Shown: positions 33,200 to 40,681 of the stretch, piece after piece
How positions within the stretch are numbered: the first letter of the stretch is position 1
Layout: each line of letters begins with the position of its first letter
Source: SZUA-430 sp965227535
GTDB taxonomy: Bacteria > Pseudomonadota > Alphaproteobacteria > Micropepsales > Micropepsaceae
Assembly: GCA_965227535.1 (NCBI GenBank)
Contig: OZ245761.1
Span: forward strand, 1,922,001 to 1,986,000
Direction of reading: 5' to 3'
Length of the DNA: 64,000 nucleotides
Program-made: the position numbers and the translations under genes
The notes under the pieces: model-generated
What the model was told of the DNA's origin: nothing
What the model saw: the letters and a program-made list of their open reading frames with translations, nothing else
Database searches by the model: none

Positions 33200-33884
33200 C
33201 GGTGGAGAAAAAGATGATATCGGCCCGTCCGACGAGGTTCTCTTCGGGAACGAAACCGACGCCGCTATCGGCCATCCGGCTATCGTTTGAGTGATCGCGG
33301 TTGTCGCCCATCATAAAGTAGTGGCCGGGCGGCACAACGAATTCTTGCGTATCGTCCGCCCCGTCCTCATCGGCCTTGGCGTCCAGCACATAGTGGCTCA
33401 CGCCGTTGGGCAGCGTTTCGCGGTACTTCGGAACCCTCACCTCCGCGCCGTAGGTATCGACGGTGACGTAGTCCTCAACGCGCTCCATCTTGCACGGTTC
33501 GCCGTTGATGTGCAGCACGCCGCCGATCATCTGCACGCGATCGCCCGGCAGACCGACCACACGCTTGATATAGTCCTCCCACGGACGAACCGGCAGGCGG
33601 AACACCACGACATCGCCGCGCTCCGGCGGCGCCGACCAGACGCGTCCCTTGATCACCTCGGGTGACCAAGGAAACGAATGGTTGGAATAGCCGTAGGCGA
33701 ACTTGGACACGAACAGATAGTCGCCGACCAACAGCGTATCCTCCATTGAACCCGACGGAATGTTGAACGGCTGGAACAGGAAGGTGCGGATGAACGCCGC
33801 AATCAGGAACGCGTAGAAGACCGTCTTCAGGACCTCGACGACAAACGACGATCGCGTGGCGCGTCGTTCTACTTGTCCGTCCAT
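33120..33884 (-). CDS. lepB: Signal peptidase I, copy 1
   Basis: 254 residues. One N-terminal membrane segment (about 17-38), then the catalytic pair: Ser46 in IPSGSM and Lys107 in DYIKRVVGLPGD. The family box GHYFMMGDNRDHSNDSR is intact. The enzyme cuts signal peptides on the outer face of the inner membrane. AGGGGG ribosome site. Its last 80 coding bases overlap the rnc start. Closely similar to the next copy, from which it is separated by 52 bases: a tandem duplication. Confidence 0.95.
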   Translation of the reverse strand: MDGQVERRATRSSFVVEVLKTVFYAFLIAAFIRTFLFQPFNIPSGSMEDTLLVGDYLFVSKFAYGYSNHSFPWSPEVIKGRVWSAPPERGDVVVFRLPVRPWEDYIKRVVGLPGDRVQMIGGVLHINGEPCKMERVEDYVTVDTYGAEVRVPKYRETLPNGVSHYVLDAKADEDGADDTQEFVVPPGHYFMMGDNRDHSNDSRMADSGVGFVPEENLVGRADIIFFSTDGSAQIWEIWKWPTAFRYGRFFHSID

Positions 33885-33936
33885 GGATGGCCCCCTAACG
33901 CCGGCAGCGGCGCAAGCCGCCGGCGGATCCTTCGCG

Positions 33937-34692
33937 TCAAGTGATCAGGTTGAGCAGACGGCCATAACGAATGGCGAACGGCCACTTCCAAACTTCCCAA
34001 AGCGCCGCCGACCCGTCATGCGAGAAGAACACCACTTCCGCGCGGCCGACCAAATTCTGCTCCGGCACAAAGCCGACGTCGCCGCGGCTGTCGTTCGAGT
34101 TGTCGCGGTTGTCGCCCATCATGAAATAATGGCCGGGCGGCACGGTGATCTCCGCCGTGTTGTCGTACTGCGTGATCCCGCGCTCATCCAACACGACATG
34201 CGTCACGCCGCCGGGCAGCGTTTCGTTGTAACGCGGGATGGGTGTCTCGTTGCCTTCCGCATCCGTGACGATGCGGTCTTCGATGCGCTCCTGCTTGCAG
34301 GGCTCGCCGTTGATGTAGAGCACGCCGTCGATCATCTGGATCCGGTCGCCGGGCAAACCGATGACACGCTTGATGTAGTCCTGCGTCGGATCGGGCGGGA
34401 AGCGGAACACCACGACGTCGCCGCGCTTGGCGGGGCTGTCCATCACGCGGCCGGCAAACGCGACCGGCGTGAAGAATGGGAACGAGTACTGCGAATAGCC
34501 GTAAGTGAATTTCGAGACGAAAAGATAGTCGCCGATCTCAAGCGTCCCCTCCATCGAACTCGACGGAATGCGGAACGGCTGGAACAACAGCGTCGGCATG
34601 AACAGGAAGAAGAACGCAGCAATGCCGATCGTCTTATAGGTCTCGACGGCAAACTCGGTGCGCCACCAGCGCTTTTCGGTTTCGGACGACAT
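33937..34692 (-). CDS. lepB: Signal peptidase I, copy 2
   Basis: 251 residues from ATG 34692 (AGGAT upstream). Same plan as copy 1, with Ser46 in IPSSSM, Lys108 in DYIKRVIGLPGD and the box GHYFMMGDNRDNSNDSR. Both copies keep all catalytic residues, so both are probably active. They differ in the insert between strands (residues about 130-175) and in the N-terminal segment, which may tune substrate choice. Confidence 0.95.
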   Translation of the reverse strand: MSSETEKRWWRTEFAVETYKTIGIAAFFFLFMPTLLFQPFRIPSSSMEGTLEIGDYLFVSKFTYGYSQYSFPFFTPVAFAGRVMDSPAKRGDVVVFRFPPDPTQDYIKRVIGLPGDRIQMIDGVLYINGEPCKQERIEDRIVTDAEGNETPIPRYNETLPGGVTHVVLDERGITQYDNTAEITVPPGHYFMMGDNRDNSNDSRGDVGFVPEQNLVGRAEVVFFSHDGSAALWEVWKWPFAIRYGRLLNLIT

Positions 34693-34769
34693 ACGCAAAT
34701 CCTAGGGCCAACCGCCCGCATCAAGAAATGAGGTTTCCCCCCACAACTGTCAATTCGCCGGTCGTTACA

Positions 34770-34797
34770 GGGGGTTAATCCCGGGATATTACCCCCC
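34770..34797. promoter_or_regulatory. Inverted repeat between acpS and lepB copy 2
   Basis: GGGGGTTAATCCC / GGGATATTACCCCC is a near-perfect inverted repeat in the 115-base gap before lepB copy 2. It could end acpS transcription or be a protein-binding site for the lepB-rnc-era unit. Without a T-run, the choice is open. Confidence 0.4.
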
Positions 34798-34807
34798 GAA
34801 AACGGCC

Positions 34808-35218
34808 CTACTGAGGCAAATCGGCAGGCACGGCCGAGATGATCACGATCGCTTGGGCCAAGGGAAAATCATCAGTTATGGTGAGATCGATCTGCGCGCG
34901 CATCCCCTTAGGGGTAATTTCAGAAAGCCGGGCCGCCGCCCCGCCGGTCAAAGCCATGGTGGGCTTGCCCGACCGGAGGTTCACAACCCCCATATCCCGC
35001 CAAAACACGCCCCGCCGAAATCCGGTACCCAACGCCTTGGAACAAGCCTCCTTAGCCGCAAACCGCTTGGCATAGGACGCAGCCCGATTCTTCCGCCCCT
35101 CAGACTTCCGCTGCTCGGTATCCGTATAGAGCCGCTGCACAAACCGCCCGCCGAACCGGTCGAGCGTCTTCTCGATCCGCCGGATGTCGATGAGGTCGCT
35201 GCCGATACCGATAATCAT
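34808..35218 (-). CDS. acpS: Holo-[acyl-carrier-protein] synthase
   Basis: 136 residues, normal size. MIIGIGSDLIDIRRIE with Asp8 and the second motif RFAAKEACSKALGTG (Glu and Lys of the magnesium/CoA site) identify AcpS. It moves 4'-phosphopantetheine from CoA to acyl carrier protein, essential for fatty-acid synthesis. It lies in the usual pdxJ-acpS-lepB order; a long palindrome separates it from pdxJ. Confidence 0.96.
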   Translation of the reverse strand: MIIGIGSDLIDIRRIEKTLDRFGGRFVQRLYTDTEQRKSEGRKNRAASYAKRFAAKEACSKALGTGFRRGVFWRDMGVVNLRSGKPTMALTGGAAARLSEITPKGMRAQIDLTITDDFPLAQAIVIISAVPADLPQ

Positions 35219-35236
35219 CGCTGCATCGCCTTAGTA

Positions 35237-35375
35237 CTTTGCCCTTCTCCCTCTGGGAGAAGGTGGCGCGGCGCGATAGCGCCGTGACGGATGAGGGACT
35301 TCGGTGCACCGAGGCCCCTCATCCGTCTCGCCGCTACGCGGCGATCCACCTTCTCCCAGAGGGAGAAGGGCAAAG
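35237..35375. repeat. Long nested palindrome, family B copy 1
   Basis: 139 bases between pdxJ and acpS. The outer arms begin CTTTGCCCTTCTCCCTCTGG and end with the inverse. Each arm then has its own small hairpin (GGCGCGATAGCGCC on the left, CGCCGCTACGCGGCG on the right), and the centre is ACGGATGAGGGA / CCCTCATCCGT around a GGTGCACC core. Copy 2, inverted relative to this one, is at 39421-39557. Confidence 0.9.
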
Positions 35376-35399
35376 ATTTGAGGGCAACCACGGTAGCGC

Positions 35400-36164
35400 T
35401 CACGCGAACGAGGTCCCCGCGCCACCGCGCGCCTCATCCATCAACTGACGCATGCGCCGGATCGAAGCGTCGAGCCCTATGAAGATCGCCTCGCCGACAA
35501 GAAAATGCCCGATGTTCAGTTCAACGACTTCGGGAATGGCGGCAACAGGCCCAACCGTCTCAAACGTCAGCCCATGCCCCGCATGGCACTCAAGCCCCAA
35601 CCGCGCAGCTTCCTTCGCGCCCGCCTTCAACTGCTCCAAAATCTTGTCGCGCTTCGCAAAGTCACCATGCGCATGCGCATCGCAATAAGCCCCGGTGTGC
35701 AGCTCAACCACATGCGCACCCAGCGCCTTAGCAACGGCCAACTGCACCGGATGCGCTTCGACGAACAGCGACACGCGAATCTTCGCCGCCGCCAACTCGC
35801 GCACGAACGGCGCCAAATGATTATGCCCCGACGCGACGTCGAGCCCGCCCTCGGTCGTCCGCTCCTCGCGCTTCTCCGGCACCAAACACACCGCGTGCGG
35901 CTTGTGCCGAAGCGCGATGGTCAGCATCTCCTCCGTCGCCGCCATTTCCAGATTGAGCGGCTTGTCGATCTTGCGCGCGAGCTCTTCGATATCCTCATCG
36001 CTGATATGCCGGCGATCCTCACGCAAATGCGCCGTGATCCCATCGGCCCCAGCCGCCACCGCAACCTGCGCCGCACGCAAAGGCTCAGGATGCCGCCCAC
36101 CGCGTGCGTTCCGGATCGTCGCGACGTGATCGATGTTCACGCCCAGGCGCAGATGCTTGCTCAC
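35400..36164 (-). CDS. pdxJ: Pyridoxine 5'-phosphate synthase
   Basis: 254 residues from GTG 36164, which directly follows the stop of the gene before it. LRLGVNIDHVATIRNARGG is the family N-terminus; HLREDRRHI, NLEMA, CLVPEKREERTTEGGLD and NIGHFLVGEAIF complete the barrel. PdxJ condenses 3-amino-2-oxopropyl phosphate with deoxyxylulose 5-phosphate to make pyridoxine 5'-phosphate (vitamin B6). Typical neighbour of acpS. Confidence 0.97.
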   Translation of the reverse strand: MSKHLRLGVNIDHVATIRNARGGRHPEPLRAAQVAVAAGADGITAHLREDRRHISDEDIEELARKIDKPLNLEMAATEEMLTIALRHKPHAVCLVPEKREERTTEGGLDVASGHNHLAPFVRELAAAKIRVSLFVEAHPVQLAVAKALGAHVVELHTGAYCDAHAHGDFAKRDKILEQLKAGAKEAARLGLECHAGHGLTFETVGPVAAIPEVVELNIGHFLVGEAIFIGLDASIRRMRQLMDEARGGAGTSFA

Positions 36165-36653
36165 TCAGTACCCTCCGTCCGCGTCGAGAGTGCCACGCCA
36201 GGATCGCACGCGAAAGCGGTCGACGGGCGAGAGCCAATCCTCGCTCGGCCGTTCGCGGTAACGCCCCGCGACGCAATCTTCCCGCGACAGGAGACACGAG
36301 CCCTTCCAAGTGTCCCCGGCGAACTGCGCCAGAACCGCGCGCTCCTCATTGATCAAGAGATGAAGAGCACCGATCGGGTCGGTGATGTCGCTCGCCAGAT
36401 CCTCGCGATCCGTCGGCCAGACGAAGTGGGAGTGATCCCAGTCCATGCCAATCGTGACTTCGCCGTTGTCGGTCCACACGGTGAGCGGATGCGCAAGACG
36501 AGAGCCCGCCGGATCCGGCACTTTCACGACGAGATAGCCTTCGCCCGTCGCCTCATCCCGCGTCACCGTGGCATGAGCTTCCCATGCTGGCCATTCCGCG
36601 AAGAGCAACCGAGCAAACTCCCGCGAATAATCGTTGAGCCCATCGAGGCTCAT
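36165..36653 (-). CDS. Conserved-looking protein of unknown function between pyrE and pdxJ
   Basis: 162 residues, acidic and Trp-rich, no signal peptide or membrane segment. The start overlaps the pyrE stop by four bases (ATGA) and its stop abuts the pdxJ start, so it is locked into the operon. LTVWTDNGEVTIGMDWDHSHFVWP suggests a beta-strand-rich fold. I do not recognise a family. Tight coupling argues that it is a real, expressed gene. Confidence 0.8.
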   Translation of the reverse strand: MSLDGLNDYSREFARLLFAEWPAWEAHATVTRDEATGEGYLVVKVPDPAGSRLAHPLTVWTDNGEVTIGMDWDHSHFVWPTDREDLASDITDPIGALHLLINEERAVLAQFAGDTWKGSCLLSREDCVAGRYRERPSEDWLSPVDRFRVRSWRGTLDADGGY

Positions 36654-37234
36654 TTCAATCCTCTACTCCCCGGCTTCACCGCCGGCGTTCCAACGAGATG
36701 CTTCGGCAGCTTATCCGCCTCCCACGATTGAACCTTGATCTTCGCCAGCGGAATGAACGGCACGTCGAACTTCGCCGCGCCAGCCGAACGATCGACCAGG
36801 CAAGCCAGCGCCAACACCTTCGCGCCCGTCTTCCGCACGGCGTCGATAGCCTCGCGCGACGACAAACCTGTCGAAATCACGTCTTCGACGACGATCACAT
36901 TCGATGTCTCATCGAGTTGAAAATTCCGGCGCAGCGTGAAGACGCCGTCCTGCCGCTCGACGAACATCGCCGGCACACCCAGATGCCGCGCGGTCTCATA
37001 GCCCGGGATGATCCCGCCCACCGCGGGCGAGACGATCGCGTCGATCGGCTTCTTCACCTTCGCCTTGATCTTTTCGGCCAGCGCCTTGCACAGCTTCGCC
37101 GTGCGCTTGGGATACTGAAACACCAACGCCTTCTGCAGGAACGTGTCCGAATGCCGGCCGGACGAGAGAATGAAATGTCCGTGGAGCAACGCTCCGGCCT
37201 TCGCGAATTCGGCAAGCACCTGATCAGGCGTCAT
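36650..37234 (-). CDS. pyrE: Orotate phosphoribosyltransferase
   Basis: 194 residues. The PRPP-binding motif VIVVEDVISTGLSS and the preceding VERQDGVFTLRRNFQL stretch are diagnostic, with GALLHGHFILSSGRHSDTF at the N-terminus. It turns orotate and PRPP into orotidine 5'-phosphate in pyrimidine synthesis. The start overlaps the spoT stop by 11 bases, so it is translated with it. Confidence 0.95.
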   Translation of the reverse strand: MTPDQVLAEFAKAGALLHGHFILSSGRHSDTFLQKALVFQYPKRTAKLCKALAEKIKAKVKKPIDAIVSPAVGGIIPGYETARHLGVPAMFVERQDGVFTLRRNFQLDETSNVIVVEDVISTGLSSREAIDAVRKTGAKVLALACLVDRSAGAAKFDVPFIPLAKIKVQSWEADKLPKHLVGTPAVKPGSRGLK

Positions 37235-39392
37235 GTTCGGTCAGTTCCTCTTTCCCGTGTGGACGGTCGACGGCGTTGATGGAAGGCGAGGCGCGCAGCC
37301 CCGAGACGATGTTGGCCAAATGCTTGGCGTCGCGCACTTCGATGTCGACGACCATGTCGAACACCAGCGGCGTACGCCCGACGATCTTCAGATTGATGAT
37401 GTTCCCGCCATGCCGCGCAATCGCATTGCACGCGTTGGCGAGCGCTCCCATCTCGTTGTTCACTTCGATCTTCAGCCGCCCGGTCTGCGCCTCGGTGGCG
37501 GCCTCGGGCGACCACTTCAGATCAAGCCAACGCTCCGGCTGGTCCTGCACGTCTTCCAAACGCTCACAGTCGGCCGTGTGCACCAGCACGCCTTGGCCCT
37601 GCGTGATCACACCGATGATGCGGTCGCCCACCAACGGCGTGCAGCAAGGCGCCAACTTGTAGGCAAGCCCCGGCACCAAACCTTGGATGGCAATCGCCTC
37701 ACCTTTGGGCCGCTTCGTCTGCCAGTTCGCCCAGCCCAACGCCGCGTCATCGACCTTCAACCCCGGGAAGATCGACTTCATCACCTCGATCGGCGTGACG
37801 ACGCCCTGCCCGATCAAAGCGTAGATTTCTTCCGCCTTGACGAGCTTCAATTTCTTCAGCGCCGCCGACAACGCCTTTTCCGAGAACTCGTGCCCCGCAT
37901 CGCGGAACGCCTTCTCCAGGATCGCGCGCCCCATGCGCTGATGCTCAAGCTTTTCGGCGTTGCGCAGATAGCGCCGGATGGCAGCCCGCGCCTTGCCGGT
38001 CACGACCATCTGTTCCCAAACGGCGGACGGGCCCTGCTTTGGCGAGCGAATGATCTCGACGCTGTCGCCGTTCTTCAGCGCCGTCGCCAACGGCACGTGC
38101 CGCCCGTTGACACGCGCACCCACGCACGTGTCGCCAACGTCGGTATGCACCGCATAAGCAAAGTCGATCGGCGTCGCCCCACGCGGCAGCGAGATCAACC
38201 GCCCCTTCGGCGTGAAGCAGAACACCTGATCCTGAAACAGCTCAAGCCGCGTGTGCTCCAAAAACTCTTCCGGCGAATCCCCCACCTTCAGCGAGTCGAT
38301 CAGCGACCGCAGCGATTCATAGGCGTCCGTATTGGGCCGCGCACCGTGCCCGTGTAATTTGTCCTTGTACGTCCAATGTGCCGCGATCCCCCGCTCGGCG
38401 ATGTCGTGCATCTCCGACGTGCGGATTTGCAGTTCGATGCGCTCGTTCTCGGGCCCGAACACCGCCGTGTGCAGCGAGCGGTAGCCATTCGTCTTCGGCA
38501 GCGAGATGTAGTCTTTGAACCGCCCAGGCACATGCCGCCACGAGCGATGAATGACGCCAAGTGCCTGATAACACCCCTCGAGCGATCCGACGACGACGCG
38601 CAGACCATAGATGTCGGCCAACTGTTCGAACGTGACGCGCTTCTCTTCCATCTTGCGCCAGATGGAATACGGCCGCTTCGCTCGCCCGTTCACCCAAGCG
38701 TCCACGCCGCCTTCGGCGAGCTTCCGCTTTAAGGTCTCGGAGATGCGATTGATCAGCTCACCGCTTTCATTCTTCAACGTATCCAGGCGGCGCACGATCG
38801 ACGCGCGCATTTCCGGGTTGATCTCGGCAAACGCAAGATCTTCCAACTCCTCGCGGAAATTCTGCATACCCATGCGCCCCGCAAGCGGCGCGTAGATATC
38901 CATCGTCTCCGTCGCAATCCGCTTGCGCCGCTCCGGGTTCTTGACGAAGCGCAACGTGCGCATGTTGTGCAAACGGTCGGCGAGCTTGACCAGCAGCACG
39001 CGCACGTCATGGCTCATCGCCAGCATGAACTTGCGGAAATTCTCCGCCTGCTTCGTCTCTTCCGATTGCAGCTCGAGCTTCGAGAGCTTCGTCACGCCAT
39101 CGACCAGATCGGCAATCTCCGACCCGAAATTCTTGGCGATGTCGTCGTGCGTGATGTCGGTGTCTTCGATCGTATCGTGCAGCATGGCCGTCACGATCGT
39201 CGCTTCATCGAGCTTCAGGTCGGTGAGAATCCCCGCAACCTCAAGCGGATGCGAAAAATACGGATCGCCCGAGTCCCGCTTCTGATTGCCGTGTGCCTTG
39301 ACGCCGAACACATAGGCGCGGTTCAGCAAATCCTCGTCCGCACTCGGATCGTAGGACTTCACCTTCTCGACAAGTTCGAATTGCCGCATCAT
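37224..39392 (-). CDS. spoT: Bifunctional (p)ppGpp synthetase/hydrolase
   Basis: 722 residues from ATG 39392 (a second ATG follows at once; GGGGAG lies upstream). Order of domains: HD hydrolase with FSHPLEVAGIL and AMLHDTIEDT (about 50-150), synthetase with KRPYSIWRKM and YGLRVVVGS (about 240-340), TGS (about 385-450, FTPKGRLISLPRGATPIDFAYAVH), helical region and C-terminal ACT domain. The intact HD residues point to a bifunctional Rel/SpoT enzyme controlling the stringent response. Followed by pyrE with an 11-base overlap. A family B palindrome lies about 30 bases upstream of the start. Confidence 0.95.
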   Translation of the reverse strand: MMRQFELVEKVKSYDPSADEDLLNRAYVFGVKAHGNQKRDSGDPYFSHPLEVAGILTDLKLDEATIVTAMLHDTIEDTDITHDDIAKNFGSEIADLVDGVTKLSKLELQSEETKQAENFRKFMLAMSHDVRVLLVKLADRLHNMRTLRFVKNPERRKRIATETMDIYAPLAGRMGMQNFREELEDLAFAEINPEMRASIVRRLDTLKNESGELINRISETLKRKLAEGGVDAWVNGRAKRPYSIWRKMEEKRVTFEQLADIYGLRVVVGSLEGCYQALGVIHRSWRHVPGRFKDYISLPKTNGYRSLHTAVFGPENERIELQIRTSEMHDIAERGIAAHWTYKDKLHGHGARPNTDAYESLRSLIDSLKVGDSPEEFLEHTRLELFQDQVFCFTPKGRLISLPRGATPIDFAYAVHTDVGDTCVGARVNGRHVPLATALKNGDSVEIIRSPKQGPSAVWEQMVVTGKARAAIRRYLRNAEKLEHQRMGRAILEKAFRDAGHEFSEKALSAALKKLKLVKAEEIYALIGQGVVTPIEVMKSIFPGLKVDDAALGWANWQTKRPKGEAIAIQGLVPGLAYKLAPCCTPLVGDRIIGVITQGQGVLVHTADCERLEDVQDQPERWLDLKWSPEAATEAQTGRLKIEVNNEMGALANACNAIARHGGNIINLKIVGRTPLVFDMVVDIEVRDAKHLANIVSGLRASPSINAVDRPHGKEELTEHDA

Positions 39393-39420
39393 GGGAGGAC
39401 GCACTCCCCATGCCAAAACG

Positions 39421-39557
39421 CTTGCCCTTCTCCCTCTGGGAGAAGGTGGATCGCCGCAACGCGGCGAGACGGATGAGGGACTCCGGTGCACCGACGTCCC
39501 TCATCCGTCACGGCGCTAAAGCGCCGCGCCACCTTCTCCCAGAGGGAGAAGGGCAAG
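39421..39557. repeat. Long nested palindrome, family B copy 2
   Basis: 137 bases between rpoZ and spoT. Outer arms CTTGCCCTTCTCCCTCTGGG and inverse. The arm with CGCCGCAACGCGGCG is on the left here and the one with GGCGCTAAAGCGCC on the right, the reverse of copy 1, so the copies are in opposite orientation. The central GGTGCACC core is kept. It lies in the leader region of spoT and would be transcribed if spoT is read from the rpoZ promoter. Confidence 0.9.
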
Positions 39558-39629
39558 GTCGTACAGTGATAGCGGATAATCTGGTGCTGCCGCCCGAAGG
39601 GCGGCGCAAGGGGCGCCGAGGTGGCGGTC

Positions 39630-40016
39630 TTAAACGTCCCCTTCGTCAACCTCTTCCACCGGTTCTGGACGCTTGACGTCGGAATCGGCGCGCATCGCAC
39701 GGGCGTAATCCGCTTCGGAGATGTTCGAGAATTCCGGCGCATCGACGGTTTCATTGGCCCCGGCCTTATCGGCTTCCGGCTCGTCGGTTTCGATGTGGCG
39801 CTGCAGGCTGAGCAGGAATTCCTCGCGCAGGCCCTCGGGCTTCACCTTCTGAGCCGCGATTTCGCGCAAGCTCACGACGGGGTTCTTATCGTTGTCCCGG
39901 TCGACCAACAGGGCGGTGCCAGACGTCAGCGCGCGCGAACGGTGCGCGGCGAGCAGCACGAGCTCAAAGCGGTTCGGGATCTTATCGACGCAATCTTCGA
40001 CGGTAACGCGAGCCAT
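39630..40016 (-). CDS. rpoZ: RNA polymerase omega subunit
   Basis: 128 residues from ATG 40016. MARVTVEDCVDKIPNRFELVLLAAHRSRAL is the omega signature, and the core ends near LREEFLLSLQ. An acidic tail of about 45 residues follows, longer than in E. coli but usual in this class. Omega helps assemble RNA polymerase and forms part of the ppGpp site. Located directly upstream of spoT, as normal. Confidence 0.95.
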   Translation of the reverse strand: MARVTVEDCVDKIPNRFELVLLAAHRSRALTSGTALLVDRDNDKNPVVSLREIAAQKVKPEGLREEFLLSLQRHIETDEPEADKAGANETVDAPEFSNISEADYARAMRADSDVKRPEPVEEVDEGDV

Positions 40017-40102
40017 GTGGCGCGAGGGTCCTCGAGCAGGGGTAAGGCGAACAGCGAAACTAAGGCGCTGCACCTGCGAAAACAAGGGTAAACAGCGCCT
40101 AT

Positions 40103-40594
40103 TTAAGCCGTTTCGAGCACCTCAACCCCGTCATCCCCAACAGTTTCCAGCAAAGTTCCAATCGGTAAGCCCGTGTCAGGATGTCGCCACCCCGGCGCCA
40201 CATCGGCCAGCGGCTTCAGGACAAACGCCCGCTCATGCATCCAAGGATGCGGCAGCATCAGATGCGGAGCGTCGCTAACCAAGCCCCCATAGTCGATCAG
40301 ATCGAGGTCCAACGACCGCGGCTCCCACTTCGTTTTGCGAACCCGGCCGAACGATTTCTCGATCAGCAGCAGCGTCCGCATCAACTCGCCTGGCAACAAC
40401 TTCGTCTTCACCTCGGCGACCGCATTCACGTACCGCGGCTGATCCGGACTCGGCCAAGCCGGCGAAGAATAGAACCGCGACACCGCCACCACGCGAATCC
40501 CATGCCTCGACATCGCCTCCAAGGCGCGCCGCAGCGTGACCTCAGGCGGCCCGACAGGCGACGGCATATTGGCGCCAAGCGCGATATAGATCAT
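40103..40594 (-). CDS. folK: 2-amino-4-hydroxy-6-hydroxymethyldihydropteridine pyrophosphokinase
   Basis: 163 residues from ATG 40594. MIYIALGANM, VVAVSRFYSSPAW, RYVNAVAEV, KWEPRSLDLDLIDYGG and LPHPWMHERAFVLKPL are the successive conserved blocks of HPPK. It passes pyrophosphate from ATP to the pterin in folate synthesis. It precedes rpoZ by 86 bases and is divergent from the OPT transporter. Confidence 0.95.
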   Translation of the reverse strand: MIYIALGANMPSPVGPPEVTLRRALEAMSRHGIRVVAVSRFYSSPAWPSPDQPRYVNAVAEVKTKLLPGELMRTLLLIEKSFGRVRKTKWEPRSLDLDLIDYGGLVSDAPHLMLPHPWMHERAFVLKPLADVAPGWRHPDTGLPIGTLLETVGDDGVEVLETA

Positions 40595-40681
40595 GAGCCC
40601 GCAAACTGTTGATCCGCCAACGGTATCAGACCGCGGCGATACACGGTATATCTGGGCCAAGAGGACTTCGGGGGAAGACGA

